Assembly: GCA_905250075.1 (NCBI GenBank)
Contig: CAJNOP010000022.1
Span: 568,612 to 632,611 of the forward strand
Direction: 5' to 3'
Source: Rotaria sp. Silwood1
Lineage: Eukaryota > Rotifera > Eurotatoria > Philodinida > Philodinidae
DNA length: 64,000 nt
The position numbers were made by a program, and so were the translations under genes. This document shows, one piece after another, positions 13,345-26,069 of the stretch. The notes below the pieces were generated by a model. The model had not been told where the DNA came from. It searched no databases and worked only from the letters and a program-made list of their open reading frames with translations. The stretch's first letter is position 1, and every line of letters starts with the position of its first letter.

Positions 13345-13525
13345 TGTCTCGTTCTACTATATGAACTATTTTCTTGTTGCGTTTCTGGAGAATGAAGTAA
13401 AAAGATGATGAAGAAACATGTCCCAAACTAGATTAAATACAACAATTTCCTTCGATTAGCAAGGACAGCTACATCGTGTTTCATATTTTAATCCCACAGA
13501 GATTGTGCTAAAAGCTTTCTGTACT
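13345..13525. repeat. Interspersed repeat family, copy B
   Basis: Clearly related to copy A at 930-1115: both run 'tctcgttcta', 'tatgaact', 'ttcttgttgc', 'gatgaagaaa-atgtcc', 'ttcatattttaatcccacag', 'gattgtgctaaaagctt'. The similarity is broken by many substitutions, so the copies are old. No coding frame. Confidence 0.5.
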
Positions 13526-14615
13526 GGAAGGAGGTTAATTCAGTTGGTGGGATAATTTTTCTACAAATTTTTCAAATTGATAATGAAACAAGTTGATTAA
13601 ATGCTATAAGTTGTAATAGAAATTCCTGTGCATATTTAGCTAAAGGAAATAAATAATAAAAGAGTTTTATTTGTTATAGTACTATTATCATTGTTAAAAT
13701 TATAGAAAAAAAACTGCAAGGAAAATTTTTTCAAGAAGCTCTTCAAATGATTTATAATCATACTTTTAACACCTTTTCGTACACATATAGTTGATCAAAA
13801 CTGGAAGTAATGTGTTTATTTTTGTAAGAAAAATAATACGCGAAGACGAATCATATTTTCTTTTCAAACTTTTTTTTTGTTCTTATCTGTGGCATTGACC
13901 GAAGTAAATTCAATCAAGATAGATTGAATAGAAAAAAAGATATGTTAAAAGTACATCATTTCAATGAAAGAAATCATTAATAAATTCATATCAGACACCG
14001 ACATGAGAATGAAGGTTGTAACTAGCTTTAATTTAGAAATGATGCTAGACTATTTACAACTGCCAATAAACTCATATCATATTACGTTGAAATTCAATAG
14101 CTTATGCCAATAACTGATCGATTTAAATTCTAGCGTTAAGAATAATATATTTTTAATATAATTATTAAGATTAATTCATAAATTCACTTTATAGAATGTT
14201 AAAAAAGACCTAACTTCTTTGAAATATTCTTTATCTGAACATTACATTCATTTAACAAAATATATGTTTGACTTTCAAAAAACAACAAAAAAATAGTTTA
14301 ATTGAATATTTTTACTGCACAAGATTGTTACATCGTTTCCAATGTGATTTTGTACAAGTGTTGTTATAGCATGGTAGTGGCGCAGAAAGAAATAACTTAG
14401 TCGATGACAAAAAATAAAGGTAAAACACAGCATTCAGACACTTAACATCCTGTTTGTTTCTTCTCGTCACGTTGTAATTGATTTTTTTTTCTCTTCAGGT
14501 GTTCCATTTAGACAGCAAAACAATTTATATTTCGACTGATTTGATACTCTATTGCTCTAGATTTACAAATGATTTATTATTAAATGAATATTTTGGATTG
14601 AATTTAAGAATAATA

Positions 14616-15721
14616 ATGAGTCAACTTGTATCTATTCCATCGAATAATACTTCTAAGTAAGAAAACTATATCATTTAATTTCTTAATACTAGTTTTTTTT
14701 TTACAGACTAAGTAATACTCTACTTAAAAAAGATTGGAATGAATATCAGCATCTTTCTACACAAGGTCGTTATATTGAACCAAAAATATTTTCTGGGTAA
14801 ATCATATAAAAACAAAAATGAATCACATAGAGACAAAAGAAAAGGAAATTTTATAAAATAGATTTCAAAATCATCGAATAAAATTAACATCAGTTAAAAA
14901 ACAATTATATAATCCAAAAGTACCATCTATTCGACGTATAGAACATGATGAAATTTTATGTCGTTTACCAGATGAACATTCTCGTCATACAACTTCATTC
15001 AGTGAAGGTAACAAACGAAAAATAAAATCTTATTGACTATTATCTTTCTTTTTCTTTGTTTTCTAGCACAATTTCAAAATTTTGATCCTAAAAGAGATGA
15101 ATCATTTCTTGAATTTACTGGATTAGTAAGAATTTAAACAAAAAAAAAATATTAATTAGTTATTTTGTAAAATTATAGAATTGGCATAATACAGGTAAAT
15201 CACTTTTGGGTATTACTGATTCTCCATTATTACAAAATGATTTCTCTGTAGAGTTCGGTGCTCGGTAACAAAAAAAAAAACATACTTATTTGAAATTTTT
15301 AATTCTCTTGATTTAGATTACGAGCTGATAAATCACAAAAAAATTTACGACCATCACAAACAAAAATTTATCGAAGTCCATCATTATTTTCTACATCACC
15401 TTCAACAGCATTAACGAAAATGAGTAGATACAATGATCAAAATTGTCATCGTAATAATAGTTTTAGTCAAAGTGCAAGAACACGAGTAATTACATCAATT
15501 TTATTTTAAACAATTTTTAAGTATTATTTTCATATAGCATTATTTAAATAAGAACAATTCCAATAGACCAATGCAGGTATTAGTTTGTGAAATAACATGC
15601 TATTTAAAAATTTTTATTTATTTAGAGTACTTTTCGTTCATCAAACATGTATGCTGATCAGTCAGTCGTCCCATGGTATCCAATTAGTAATAGTGATGGT
15701 TCAAAATCTACCCGGTTTTAA
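14616..15721 (+). CDS. Unrecognised 241-aa protein, 8 exons
   Basis: Exons 14616-14656, 14707-14796, 14862-15007, 15067-15125, 15179-15264, 15317-15485, 15538-15576 and 15626-15721. Phase closes through all seven junctions, each with GT and AG, and the lengths sum to 726 nt ending in TAA. The ATG at 14616 (MSQLVSIP) is the most 3' in-frame ATG of an open stretch that starts after an acceptor-like site near 14500, so a 5' UTR exon is likely. The protein is polar and basic, with no signal peptide, membrane segment or cysteine pattern. It has motifs such as RYIEPKIFSGFQNHRIK, PSIRRIEHDEILCRLPDEH and a Ser/Asn-rich C-terminus ending GSKSTRF. Short Pro/Arg/Tyr-rich proteins like this are often axonemal or cytoskeletal, but that is only an impression; I do not recognise the family. 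Confidence 0.8.
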
Positions 15722-18629
15722 ATCAAATATAAATGGAAATAATTTTAAACAGTCTTTCAATTTAATTCGAGGATTTAATTTTTTATTATGTTTCTTTTAA
15801 CAAGAATGAAACAGAAAAGATAAATGAATAGAAAAAGTTGGTATACATAAAAGTGTGATGTTCAAGTTTTATAATTCAATTCATTAGACTAAAAGAAATA
15901 AAAATGAGAAAAAAAATACTGCTTGCTATTTATTATTTATGGCTCATGTGAGAGGATTGGCGACTAAAGAATTTTCTATGAAAAAATCTTGCAGAGAATC
16001 AAAAAAGTCTTGTCATTCTCTGTTCAGTTAATGTTTGCTGCTTTGCAAAGAAAGTATTCTGAGGATTATAAGATTGTAAACTTGATGAATGTTAATGAAA
16101 CTGATATAAATCAAGATGTTTCGATATATCGATGTCTGTAACGAGAGAGATCAAATGAAAGAATTTTCTTATCTTTTCATGACATCGTATCTGTTAGGGA
16201 GGTTAAGCCTTCCCTCTAGTAATGCGTCTTCGAGGATAATTTGCATTAAAGCTTTATACAGTTTTCTCTTATTTCCTAATCGTGCGAAAGATTTATGTGT
16301 TAAAAGATAGAAAATTTCAAGCTGTACAAAACTATCGACTTTGTTTTTTAAACCGATTTAACTTTAATGGGACCAAATTTAAAAGATTTAAATTCACTGA
16401 ATTTTTCGACTGTGATTTCCTATTCTCTCTTGAAACTTATTGATTTCTGTAAAGACTTAGCTTATCAAAGTCGATGACAAAAGTAATTTTTTAATATCAA
16501 TAGAAAGAAAATTTTATATTCTATGCCTCTACAATTTTTTTCAAAGTTTCTAAGGCTGATAATGTTTACAAGCAAAAGACATGGAACTGGCAGCTGTCGT
16601 TTTTTTTTGAGTGCACAATGTAAAATCATATTCTCAAAAGCCAAATCTGCTCTATGAAAGATTGATTATCATGCTATCGAATGTATAACATAGTTCTGAA
16701 CAAAAATGTGCAAATATTTCCATTGCTCTGAATTAAAAGATAGTGATAGCTTTTTTGACTGTTGTACTCTGGATAACTAAGTAGGTCTTCTTTTTCGAAA
16801 TTTTGAGCTGACAAGAGATAGTTTTTGAAGAACGAAATCGACGATCTCATGGAGTTTGAAATTCTTTATATTGAGAGATAAAAGAGTACTGTTTTTATAA
16901 TTAAGAAAAGTGAGAAAATATTCGCTGAAATTAAATTAAATTTCTCTTGAGACACTCGTTATATTCACATGTTTGAACAGCTTCTCCTGGAGATGAAACT
17001 ACATAAAGTGGAAATTTTTTTCGGAGAACTAACTTGATTCACTACAGATATGATGTTTACTAGTTTTGCTTTTTTTTATGAGTCGCTTACTGGTACACAA
17101 TTTAGAAAGATTGTGAAGTTGAAGGTTTAGGTATAATTATTACATAGCTCAACAGAACAATAAAAGTTGTCTATGAGCAAAATCATTTATCAGCAACATA
17201 GCTTCGAAAAATTAAAACACATGATTTTTGGGATTATGAACTTTCCTAGAACTAAGTTTTATTAGTCGCATGCATGTTAAGTTACTCTACATATCCTGAA
17301 AACATCAGCACTACAGACCATTGTTCAAAGAAGTCATCAGTAAAAAACTAGTGTTGGCGATGTGAAATGAAAAGGGACATCAACTTTCCCTTCAAATATG
17401 CCTAGATTTTTGAAAAATATTGATTTAATTTTCGTTAGTGATGCAATGAAATACGAAAACATGCTGTTATAATTGAATAAGAAGTTCAAAACGCATTATA
17501 AACCGAACAAATCATTCTTCAGAATCTCGAGAAATTTAGATTTCAAGAAGACATATTTTTGTAGTCTGATCTTGTCGTCAATTTCGTCATAGATGTGGTT
17601 TGTACCATAGAGTCTATGTTGAAACTCTTCAAGATATTAGCAGATTTAAAAAGGAAGAAAGCTTCTAATAATCAATTTAATATCAGTAGTTCTCTAAGAC
17701 TACTTATTAATAGAATGAGCAAACAAAGATCATCGACTAGTGTTCAACACATCGACAGTTTTACAGCAATGCCAAACAATATATTCATAAAGATTCTTTT
17801 TCGATTCTACATCACAATGTATAATAATTATTTTATGCTCACCTTATTGTACAAATAAAATATTACGCATTTTTCAGATGCTCGACCTAATTTATAAAAT
17901 TAATCAATAAAACAGTCTCTAATCACAACATGAAGTGCGGTAACCAAGATGATCAAATTTTTAATCGAAGATTATTTGAACAAATAGCTTCAACAAATGT
18001 CTTCAATCAAGTTGATTTTGCATGGTTAAGCATAACTACTAGCTCAAACACTTGATTAACTCTTTCCTGTGCGATTTCCTTTACCAAGATCATTAATTTT
18101 GGTATGTCTTAAGTGATTGTTCAATCAATCTCATCCCTCGGAAGGAAATTCTGAATACATAATTGGCAAGAAAGAAAAGGTTTGATTCGAACTAATTCTA
18201 CGAGTTGTTTTTGGGTGGCCAAACAATGAGTGAATATATTGTGTTAAGACTTGCATGACACAGATTATGTTCTTTTGAATATCTGACTTGTCCAAAACAT
18301 TTTCTTTGCTTGACACATTAGAGATTTCTATTCGTTCAATGTAGGAAACATTGTGTCATCTCTTCCATGTCGGTTGTTGATTATGCTTTAATGTCTTTCT
18401 ATATGTTTATTTGACTTTTCACAAAAACAACAGACAAAATAATCATATTAAAGGTACAAACCCACTATCTACGGGAGAAAGATAGGTACTCATGAAATCT
18501 GATGTTTTGTTTTTTGTTTATATTCTATCAAAAGATTTGATTGTCATAAAATAAGTGTCAGTGGATGAGAAAAACAAACTAATGTTTGATTATAAAGTTT
18601 GAAATTGAATTTTTCTTTTTTTTTATTGA
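15722..18629. other. Intergenic region, no gene seen
   Basis: AT-rich DNA between the 3' ends of the 241-aa gene (+) and the desaturase (-), which converge. Short open frames (16116-16310, 17595-17858, 18131-18316) have neither coding-like composition nor usable splice signals. I see no repeats worth naming. Confidence 0.5.
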
Positions 18630-21600
18630 TTATGAAGTTTTTTTCTTGTTATTAATTCCATCTTCCGAATATGTAAATATTCGTACATCATGATCAATAC
18701 ATCGTTGTTTAATAAAGATTTTAAACATACGAGCAAATGAAACTAAAACTGGTTCTTCATTAATTCGAACTAGATCAGGAAAGGCTTTTCGAAAATGTAC
18801 TGTTGCTTCTTCTAAAAAAATAAAGAAAAAAAAACAATAAGAAATTATAAAACTAATTATATGATGTTTCTATACCTAAATGATAGTGTGGTACTTTTGT
18901 AAAAAGATGATGAATTTGATGTGTGCCAATTGAATGAATTACTGAATGGACAGAACCATAATGACGATCAACAGTTGATAATTGTCCTTTAACATTATTC
19001 CATTCGGAATCTGCATACCAAGGAACATCACTATACATACAAAGATAACCAGTAAGACTCACTATCTTGTCAAAACTAGTGATCAGACTAAAATTTTCAG
19101 GAAATACGTGTCTGATTCTTAAGAGGACTCCCTTTTTCAAATGCTAACATCAAAATTTTTTCGATTTTTGATATAACTTCGAACTATCCTCTGTCAAATG
19201 GTGTATAAATGAGGACTTTTCATTGATAGTGAGTATTTTTATTCAACGTAACTCTCGACATCCCTAGTAGAAAAATTCACGTGATGGTTAGTCTTTGAAT
19301 GCAAAAATTCTCCTAATAATAATTTTGAAAGGTGCTGAGAGCATGGATCATCTACCATTAACACTGCTGAACACGGTCAATTTTTTTTATCACTTTAGCT
19401 AGAGAAAAAAATTCTGGTACACGCTGGAAAGTTTGTTTTGCGTTTTTCTCAAAATAAACTTTTCAACGAAAAGCGAAGTCTTCCCCACACAATACATCTG
19501 ATCAAGCATAAATTTCTTTAGTGACTACTTTGATATTGAAAAAAAAAACACGCATTGCCATTATCTTTTAGTTGCCCTAAACATTTTAGCAGCTCGAAAA
19601 AAAGTATAGAGTTTTGAAAGAAGAAGGAAAACTTCTGGCTATTTTTAACCTTTGAAAACATTATATCTTTCTGAAAGAAACATCTGAGAATTTCGTGTCC
19701 ATGACAAGTTTTACTTCACTTATCGAGATCCATCTAACATGTAAGTGTCATAATATTTCGTCAAGCTGTCTCTAGAGAAACACAGGATGGGGAATCTCTT
19801 TGGTCTCCATAACAGTTTCAGAAGCATTACTAATGAAATAACTATTAAATTAGAGTATTGGTGTCTTTGATAGATTAATAGTATACTAGATCGACCAGGT
19901 GCACCTCCTTGTGTGAAGCATAATTAACAACTCTAGTTGCCAATTTATGCTGTACAATTTATTGTTAGTAGCATTCGTCTATATTTATCACAAAACATAT
20001 TAACAAAGATACATATATTTCTTGTAGTTAATAAGAACAATTGAAGCAAAAGATGACCTTGTACTTTTAATCATCTCATTATCGTCTCTTTTGTATATCG
20101 TATAGCTTGAAGACAGAGCAATCATACACAATGCTTTTTGGTCAATTAGTAGCTTTGGGAATTCTTTACACGCAATGTGTAAAAAAATTTTTAATATCAC
20201 ACATTCTGAAATATTTCTAAAAATGATAATTCCAATTGCCAATGGCGAAGCAGGATTAACAGATCAAAATAAAATCTTCAACGCAAAATATTCAGTTGTT
20301 CATGAGCTGTCATAACATCAAAAGTAAAAGAATAAAGTAGGTCTTCGCATGACAAGGATTTCTCCTCGAAAGTAAATGATACAGGTTTTCGATTGGTTTT
20401 AAAATGTAACCAAGACCTTTCGATATAACTTAATAGAACTCAATATTTAAAAATATTGCTTCTTTCCTGAACTTCCTAGCGTGTAAAACTGTTAAGAAAC
20501 CTTTGACACACAAAACAGGCACATTTAGAAAAATGCGAAACAAAGAGTGACCTAGGAATCTAAGCTTCTTTCGTGAAAAAATAGTATGAAAAACAAACCG
20601 TAAAAAATTATAATTAATTCGATACATCCTATTAGTAAGTGAGGGTTATTTAACTGTGTCAAAATCTCAAAATCGAATTTTCTTTTCATAAAACAAAACT
20701 TCGAATATTCTTGTTATTCAACATAAATTACAATTTTAAAACAATTACATTACATTTCTGTATGATGTAACATTGTTATAATAACCATATAACATGCAAA
20801 TATGAACACTGGTATAAGATGATAAACAAGTAAACTGATAAAACCAAAAGAACTTGCATAGAGATACATCAAGTAGCACTAGAAAATAAAAATAAACCAA
20901 AAAAATTTCATTTCATTAAAAGGACAAAGAAACATACCATTCCTAAGTATGTACCTAGTGAAAGACAAACACCAACTGAATGTTTATTATAGAATAATGG
21001 TTCAAACTTAAATGAAGAGAAAACAATTTGTTTTTCCATATTCGATAAAATCAAATTAATTTACTGGATTAAAATGATTTATTGTTCTTGGTGTATAGCC
21101 GAAAAATAAATAATAAAACCAACCAAGACCAGGAAACCAAAAAAGAACATCATCTTTAAATGAAGGTTGACGTTCTATACCACGTTGTGGATAGAAAACT
21201 TCATCTTTATCAATATTATTTGTATTTTTATGATGTTTATTATGTGTAAGCTAAAATTAAAATAAAGATTAGATACATCGTGTTGCGAATATAAACAAAA
21301 TTTTCTATTAAGATTTTAAGCCTAGAAGCGTTAAGCACCTAACCGTCATTTATCTTGTGAATAGAATATAGACGATATTAATTCTATAAAACACCATGCA
21401 TTATTACTCTATATTCTTTGCAATATATTCATATCGATGATCTATAGGACGGTTTGGATATCAAAATCACAATGACTATACACGATTTACCTTCCATGTA
21501 TAGTAAGGTGCTAATATCCATGTGTGTAATATCGTACCTAAATAAGAAGAAACGAATTTTCACTAATACTTTTCTATGTAAATTTTACACACCGACAATA

Positions 21601-22001
21601 TTGTTCAATAAAGGATAGAAACTAAAACTTCCATGTCCACAATCATGTCCAAGTACAAAAAATGATGTATAAAGAGTTCCTACATAAAAATATAAGTTAT
21701 TTTGAAAACAAAAGCAAAAGATCAGCATACCTTGTACGCACCAATAAATAGGAAAAAATAAAAATCCATATTTAAATAATTTCTCTATTTGATACATGAA
21801 AAAATATGTGATAGCAACATAGATAATATCCTTAATAACATAGCTCATTGATTGAAGAATAGTTGGACGAAAACAATGAGCAGGAATTTTGACTTTTATT
21901 TCAGATAATGTTGGTAATCGATGTTGTGTCGGTAATGTTGTTGTGTCTAAGTGTTGTTCATGATCATCACCAATACCTGTATTATGTCCACCTTTACCCA
22001 T
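18630..22001 (-). CDS. Methyl-end (omega-3/omega-x type) fatty acid desaturase
   Basis: Eight exons: 21731-22001, 21593-21679, 21491-21537, 21065-21250, 20938-21006, 20754-20878, 18876-19030 and 18630-18811. All phases close and give 373 aa, the usual length of membrane front-to-methyl-end desaturases of the FAT-1/FAD2 type. Three histidine boxes are complete: HDCGH (about 102-106), HNKHH (138-142) and HQIHH (299-303). Family signatures are LPTLSEIKVKIPAHCF near the N-terminus, GYTPRTINHFNP, and DVPWYADSEW before the third box. Such enzymes insert double bases between an existing one and the methyl end of acyl chains at the ER, which lets invertebrates make omega-6 and omega-3 polyunsaturated fatty acids; the exact regioselectivity cannot be read here. 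Intron 6 is 1.7 kb, the other introns much smaller. Intron 1 is 51 nt, a multiple of three and stop-free. Confidence 0.95.
19031..20753 (-). other. Large intron 6 of the desaturase gene
   Basis: 1.7-kb AT-rich intron between the exon ending ..LHHTE and the exon beginning DVPWY. Minus-strand frames inside it (20000-20242, 20430-20627) show no domain. No nested gene is supported. Confidence 0.75.
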
Positions 22002-22608
22002 TCTTCTTTTTTTCTACAGGAACTAAATAATATAAAATTTAAATAACAATTTTAGAAAGTTAACATAGGTACACAAGAAGTTTATCATAAGATAACGTGT
22101 ACCTAGAAAAACTATCTTACAAAGTATCTTAAGTACATAGAAAGAAGAGCTCGACTATGAAAAATGACGAGGTTACAAATGTCTTGAATCAAGATAAACA
22201 AAGTGTTTACAATAACAGATGGCGTTGAGGTTTTTCTTCGTCAATTACATAGACTTTTTTTTATCAGTATTCTTTGACAAAAATATTAAAGTCACAACGA
22301 AATGCTCATTAACGATATTTTCGATTAATAAATAGATGTCGCTTAATTTCATGGTTTATTTAATGGTTCCTTCGTTCCCGGTAATAAAACATGTAGTGCC
22401 TATATGAAGCGATGTAATCAATCTTTTTCTGCTTTATACGGTTACATTTTGTTACGGTAGGTGAGCTATATGGACTATAACTGTGTTTGTTAAAGCATAT
22501 GTAAACAAATAAAAAAAAACACCAAATAGAAAAGATCCAATGCAATGTAAACTATAATAGTATTTTTTTCTTTTTCTAAATACGAAAAAATATTTTTTTA
22601 ACATTTAG
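22002..22608. promoter_or_regulatory. Short head-to-head intergenic region, possible bidirectional promoter
   Basis: The desaturase (-) starts at 22001 and the first recognised exon of the carrier (+) at 22609, so both 5' ends share about 600 bases. The missing first coding exon of the carrier, roughly the N-terminal dozen or more residues, should lie here or further left. Candidate ATGs exist (22325-22375), but none gives the required phase-1 donor. I identified no promoter motif. Confidence 0.4.
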
Positions 22609-25600
22609 CACGAACTATATCATCAGCCGATGGTGATCAATTATTGGCTGTATTTAATCGTTATGCACATCATGAAGATCTTGGTGAACGTTATATGACA
22701 CCACATGAATTTTTACAAGATTATTTAGGCTATTTAAAAGGTGATAATATAGATCCAACAACACTTGATATACTTTCATCATTGGTTGACTTAAATAAAG
22801 ATCAAAGTTTGTTCATTGTTTTCTCTAAATTAATTATTAAGTAAATTCATTTTGTTTTTTGTTTTGTGAAAAATAGAAATTACATTAACTAAATTTATTA
22901 ATTTTGAATCTTTATTATTGGCATCGGATTCATTATATCGTTTAGCATTTCAATTATTTGATCGTCGTGGACAAGGTTTTATTACATTTGATGATTTTCA
23001 ATATATAATATCAGCAACAAAACAATTTAAAGAATTTCCATTTAATTTTGACTCTGATTTTATTACAACACATTTTGGTGCTAAACGACAACGACAAATA
23101 ACATATAAAGAATTTACACAAATTTTACTTGGTAAAAAGAAAAAAAAAACTAGGAAATTTAATATTTTTTTTTCTTTTTTTTGACAGATTTTATTGATGA
23201 ACAAACAATACAAACATTTCGAAAACTTGATAAAGAAAATCTTGGTTATATATCATTAAAAAATTTTGAAACTATTCTTCATGAATTACGGCAATATCAA
23301 TTAGCAGAATTCATATCAAAACATTTACATGAGATTGTTAAATTATCATGCTCAACAACATCAACTAATCAAATTTCATTTCCCTATTTCGCAGCATTCT
23401 TACAATTATTATCAAATATTGAATCAATGAGAAAAATTTATTTAGCTAAACGTGATAAAATGTCTCATACATATAAATCATCGATGATAACAAAAGAAGA
23501 ATTTTTAACTGAAGCTCAACATTTTCCACGTACAACGCCATTACAAATCGATATTTTGTTTGCTATAACACATCTATTACATAAAACACATGCTGGACAT
23601 GAAATTGAAAAAGAATATATTGAATTCAGTGATTTGGATGTAATATCAGCTAATGAACATTTATTACCTTATCGATTAAGATCTGAAATTGTTGATGAAT
23701 ATTATAAAATTGAACATCAAAGTGTTGTTATGAAAATTCTTGAAAGTGGTTATCGTTTTACACTTGGTAATGAAAGACTTTTCTTGGTTCTTTTGTTTTT
23801 TTTTTTTATTAAGAATTCATATGTTTAGGTAGTATTGCTGGTGCTGTTGGAGCAACAGTTGTTTATCCGATTGATCTTGGTATAAAATATTTTTGTTTTC
23901 GTTGAATAGATATTAGTATCTACTTTCTTTGTTTCTTTTCTTTTGATTTTTAAAGTTAAAACTCGTATGCAAAATCAACGAACAAGTATTATTGGTGAAC
24001 GTCTTTATCATAGTTCAATTGATTGTTTTAAAAAAGTTATTCGACATGAAGGCATTTTTGGTTTATATCGAGGTAAAAATAGAATAGAGAAATAGAAATT
24101 AGTGAATTAAAATTGTTTTTTAAATTTAGGTTTAATTCCTCAATTGGTTGGTGTTGCACCAGAAAAAGCTATTAAATTAACAGTGAATGATTTTATTCGT
24201 GATCGTCTAACACTGGCTGATGGAACAATTCCATTTTGGGCTGAAATTATTGCTGGTGGATGTGCTGGTGCATCTCAAGTATGAAGATAACTATTTAAGA
24301 GAAAAACGATAGAATTTTGTATTTCATATATAGAAAGTAACGGATGTATTGAAAGGTTTTACACAGAATATTCCTTCATTTTTCGATTGATTAACAAGAT
24401 CAACCGAAAGTATTAGATACTTGGCGAGAATGATAATTTTGGTGAAACTCATAATTCAAGAATTATGAGTAAATCTTTTAAAGTCTTGAACGTAAAGTTT
24501 GAATTGACACAGAGAGTGCGATAGTTTTCTGTTGTAAATTCATCACATGCTGTTATTTAGTGCTTTTCTCGTTACTTCCTTTATACAGCCCATTTTCTTT
24601 TCCTTGACAACATCATGTTTTGAATTTTTTGTAGACCAGTAATGATGTGCCTTATAGCATACGTTCTATTAACGGTATTTTGCATAGCATAAAGGTCGAG
24701 ACTTCCTCTACAAAGTCAGCTAAGAACTGAAAGTCTTGCAGCTATCAGCTTGAAACAACTGAGTCCACTTAGTAAGTATAAAAATCAAGGAATTACAAAC
24801 ATGTCATTATATGTCTTACCGAAAACTCTCATTATTACTACACGCCTTACAGAAAACTGATAATCAGGATATCATTCGCTAGAAAAATGTTTGCTCTTTC
24901 TATTCGTACAATTAGAGTAAATGTTATGTCGATTTCTACTGACCCTCTTAATTGCTCCAAAAATGAAGGAATTTAACTTTTGATTTACGTTTTTTGGATG
25001 ACAACATATAAAGGATGCTATTTATAAATCAGAAATACTAATTTTTTAAACTTAATAAAAGATTGATAAAGCTAGTGTTCCATAAAATAATACATAGATG
25101 TCAGCTCTATGTTCTTATTATATAACAGTTAAAGAGATCAGAAAGTTTTAAATAGTCATTTCAAAGAATTTTCTTTTGATATTAGGTAACATTTACAAAT
25201 CCATTAGAAATCGTTAAAATTCGTTTACAAGTTGCTGGTGAAATTCATTCAGTACGTCGACCAGCTGCAAGTGAAGTTGTACGTGAACTTGGTTTTCGTG
25301 GTTTATACAAAGGTGCTCGTGCATGTTTTCTTCGCGATATTCCATTTTCAGCTATTTATTTTCCAACTTATGCTCATAACAAAAGACGTTTTGCTGATGA
25401 ACATGGTTATAATGATCCAAAAAGTTTATTTATATCAGCTCTACTTGCTGGTATACCAGCTGCTGGTCTATGTACACCAGCTGATGTTGTTAAAACACGT
25501 TTACAAGTACAAGCACGAAAAGGACAAACTAAATACAATGGTTTGATAGATGCTTTTAAAAAGATTTATATTGAAGAAGGATGGACAGCATTTTGGAAGG

Positions 25601-26069
25601 GTATGAAAAAAGAAAAAAATTCAAACGTTTTGTTTAATTTTGAATTTGATTAAATATAGGTGCTGGTGCACGTATGTTTCGCTCATCACCACAATTTGGG
25701 TTTACTTTGCTCACCTATGAACTTCTTCAACGTGCATTAAATATTGATTTTCAAGGTCGAAAATTAGAAGGTTCAAAACATGTTGATCAAGAACAATATT
25801 CACCAAAAGTACGTTCATCAATTATACTTTCAACCAATCCTGATCATGTTGGTGGATTTCATTTTGCTCAAGCAACATTTGAAGGTAAATTAAATCTAAT
25901 CAAGCTTTTTCATTGAAATTTATTGTTTTTTTTCCTAGGAATTGAAACTCGTTTTGGTTTGGCTTTTCCTAAATATAAATCATCACCTTCAAATGAATCT
26001 TCGTCTTTGGTACCTCGATTAACTTCATTAGTTGGTGTACCTGTTTCTCAAGTTACTGATCCAAAATAG
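22609..26069 (+). CDS. SLC25A12/13: Mitochondrial calcium-regulated aspartate/glutamate carrier (aralar/citrin), N-terminal exon missing
   Basis: Recognised exons: 22609-22806, 22877-23131, 23188-23766, 23829-23879, 23956-24072, 24130-24278, 25186-25600, 25660-25884 and 25939-26069. Phases close to the TAG. The first exon enters in phase 1, so a short upstream coding exon is unplaced. The N-terminal half is the regulatory EF-hand region (blocks such as [17 protein letters not shown] and [11 protein letters not shown]). The C-terminal half is a three-repeat SLC25 carrier with [21 protein letters not shown] and [11 protein letters not shown], the P-x-[DE]-x-x-[KR] signatures, plus conserved [15 protein letters not shown] and FRSSPQFG. 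It exchanges aspartate for glutamate plus a proton across the inner mitochondrial membrane in the malate-aspartate shuttle. The intron at 24279-25185 is the only long one. Vertebrates have two paralogues, and I cannot assign this gene to one. It is head-to-head with the desaturase. Confidence 0.97.

Larger units (their letters stand above)
9621..14615. other. Intergenic region with repeats, no gene seen
   Basis: AT-rich DNA between two divergent genes. It holds a hairpin at 13012-13049 and repeat copy B at 13345-13525. A 69-codon minus frame at 12481-12690 has no recognisable domain and no convincing splice context. A splice-acceptor-like 'ctcttcag' at about 14490-14500 suggests that a 5' UTR exon of the next gene begins there. 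Confidence 0.5.
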
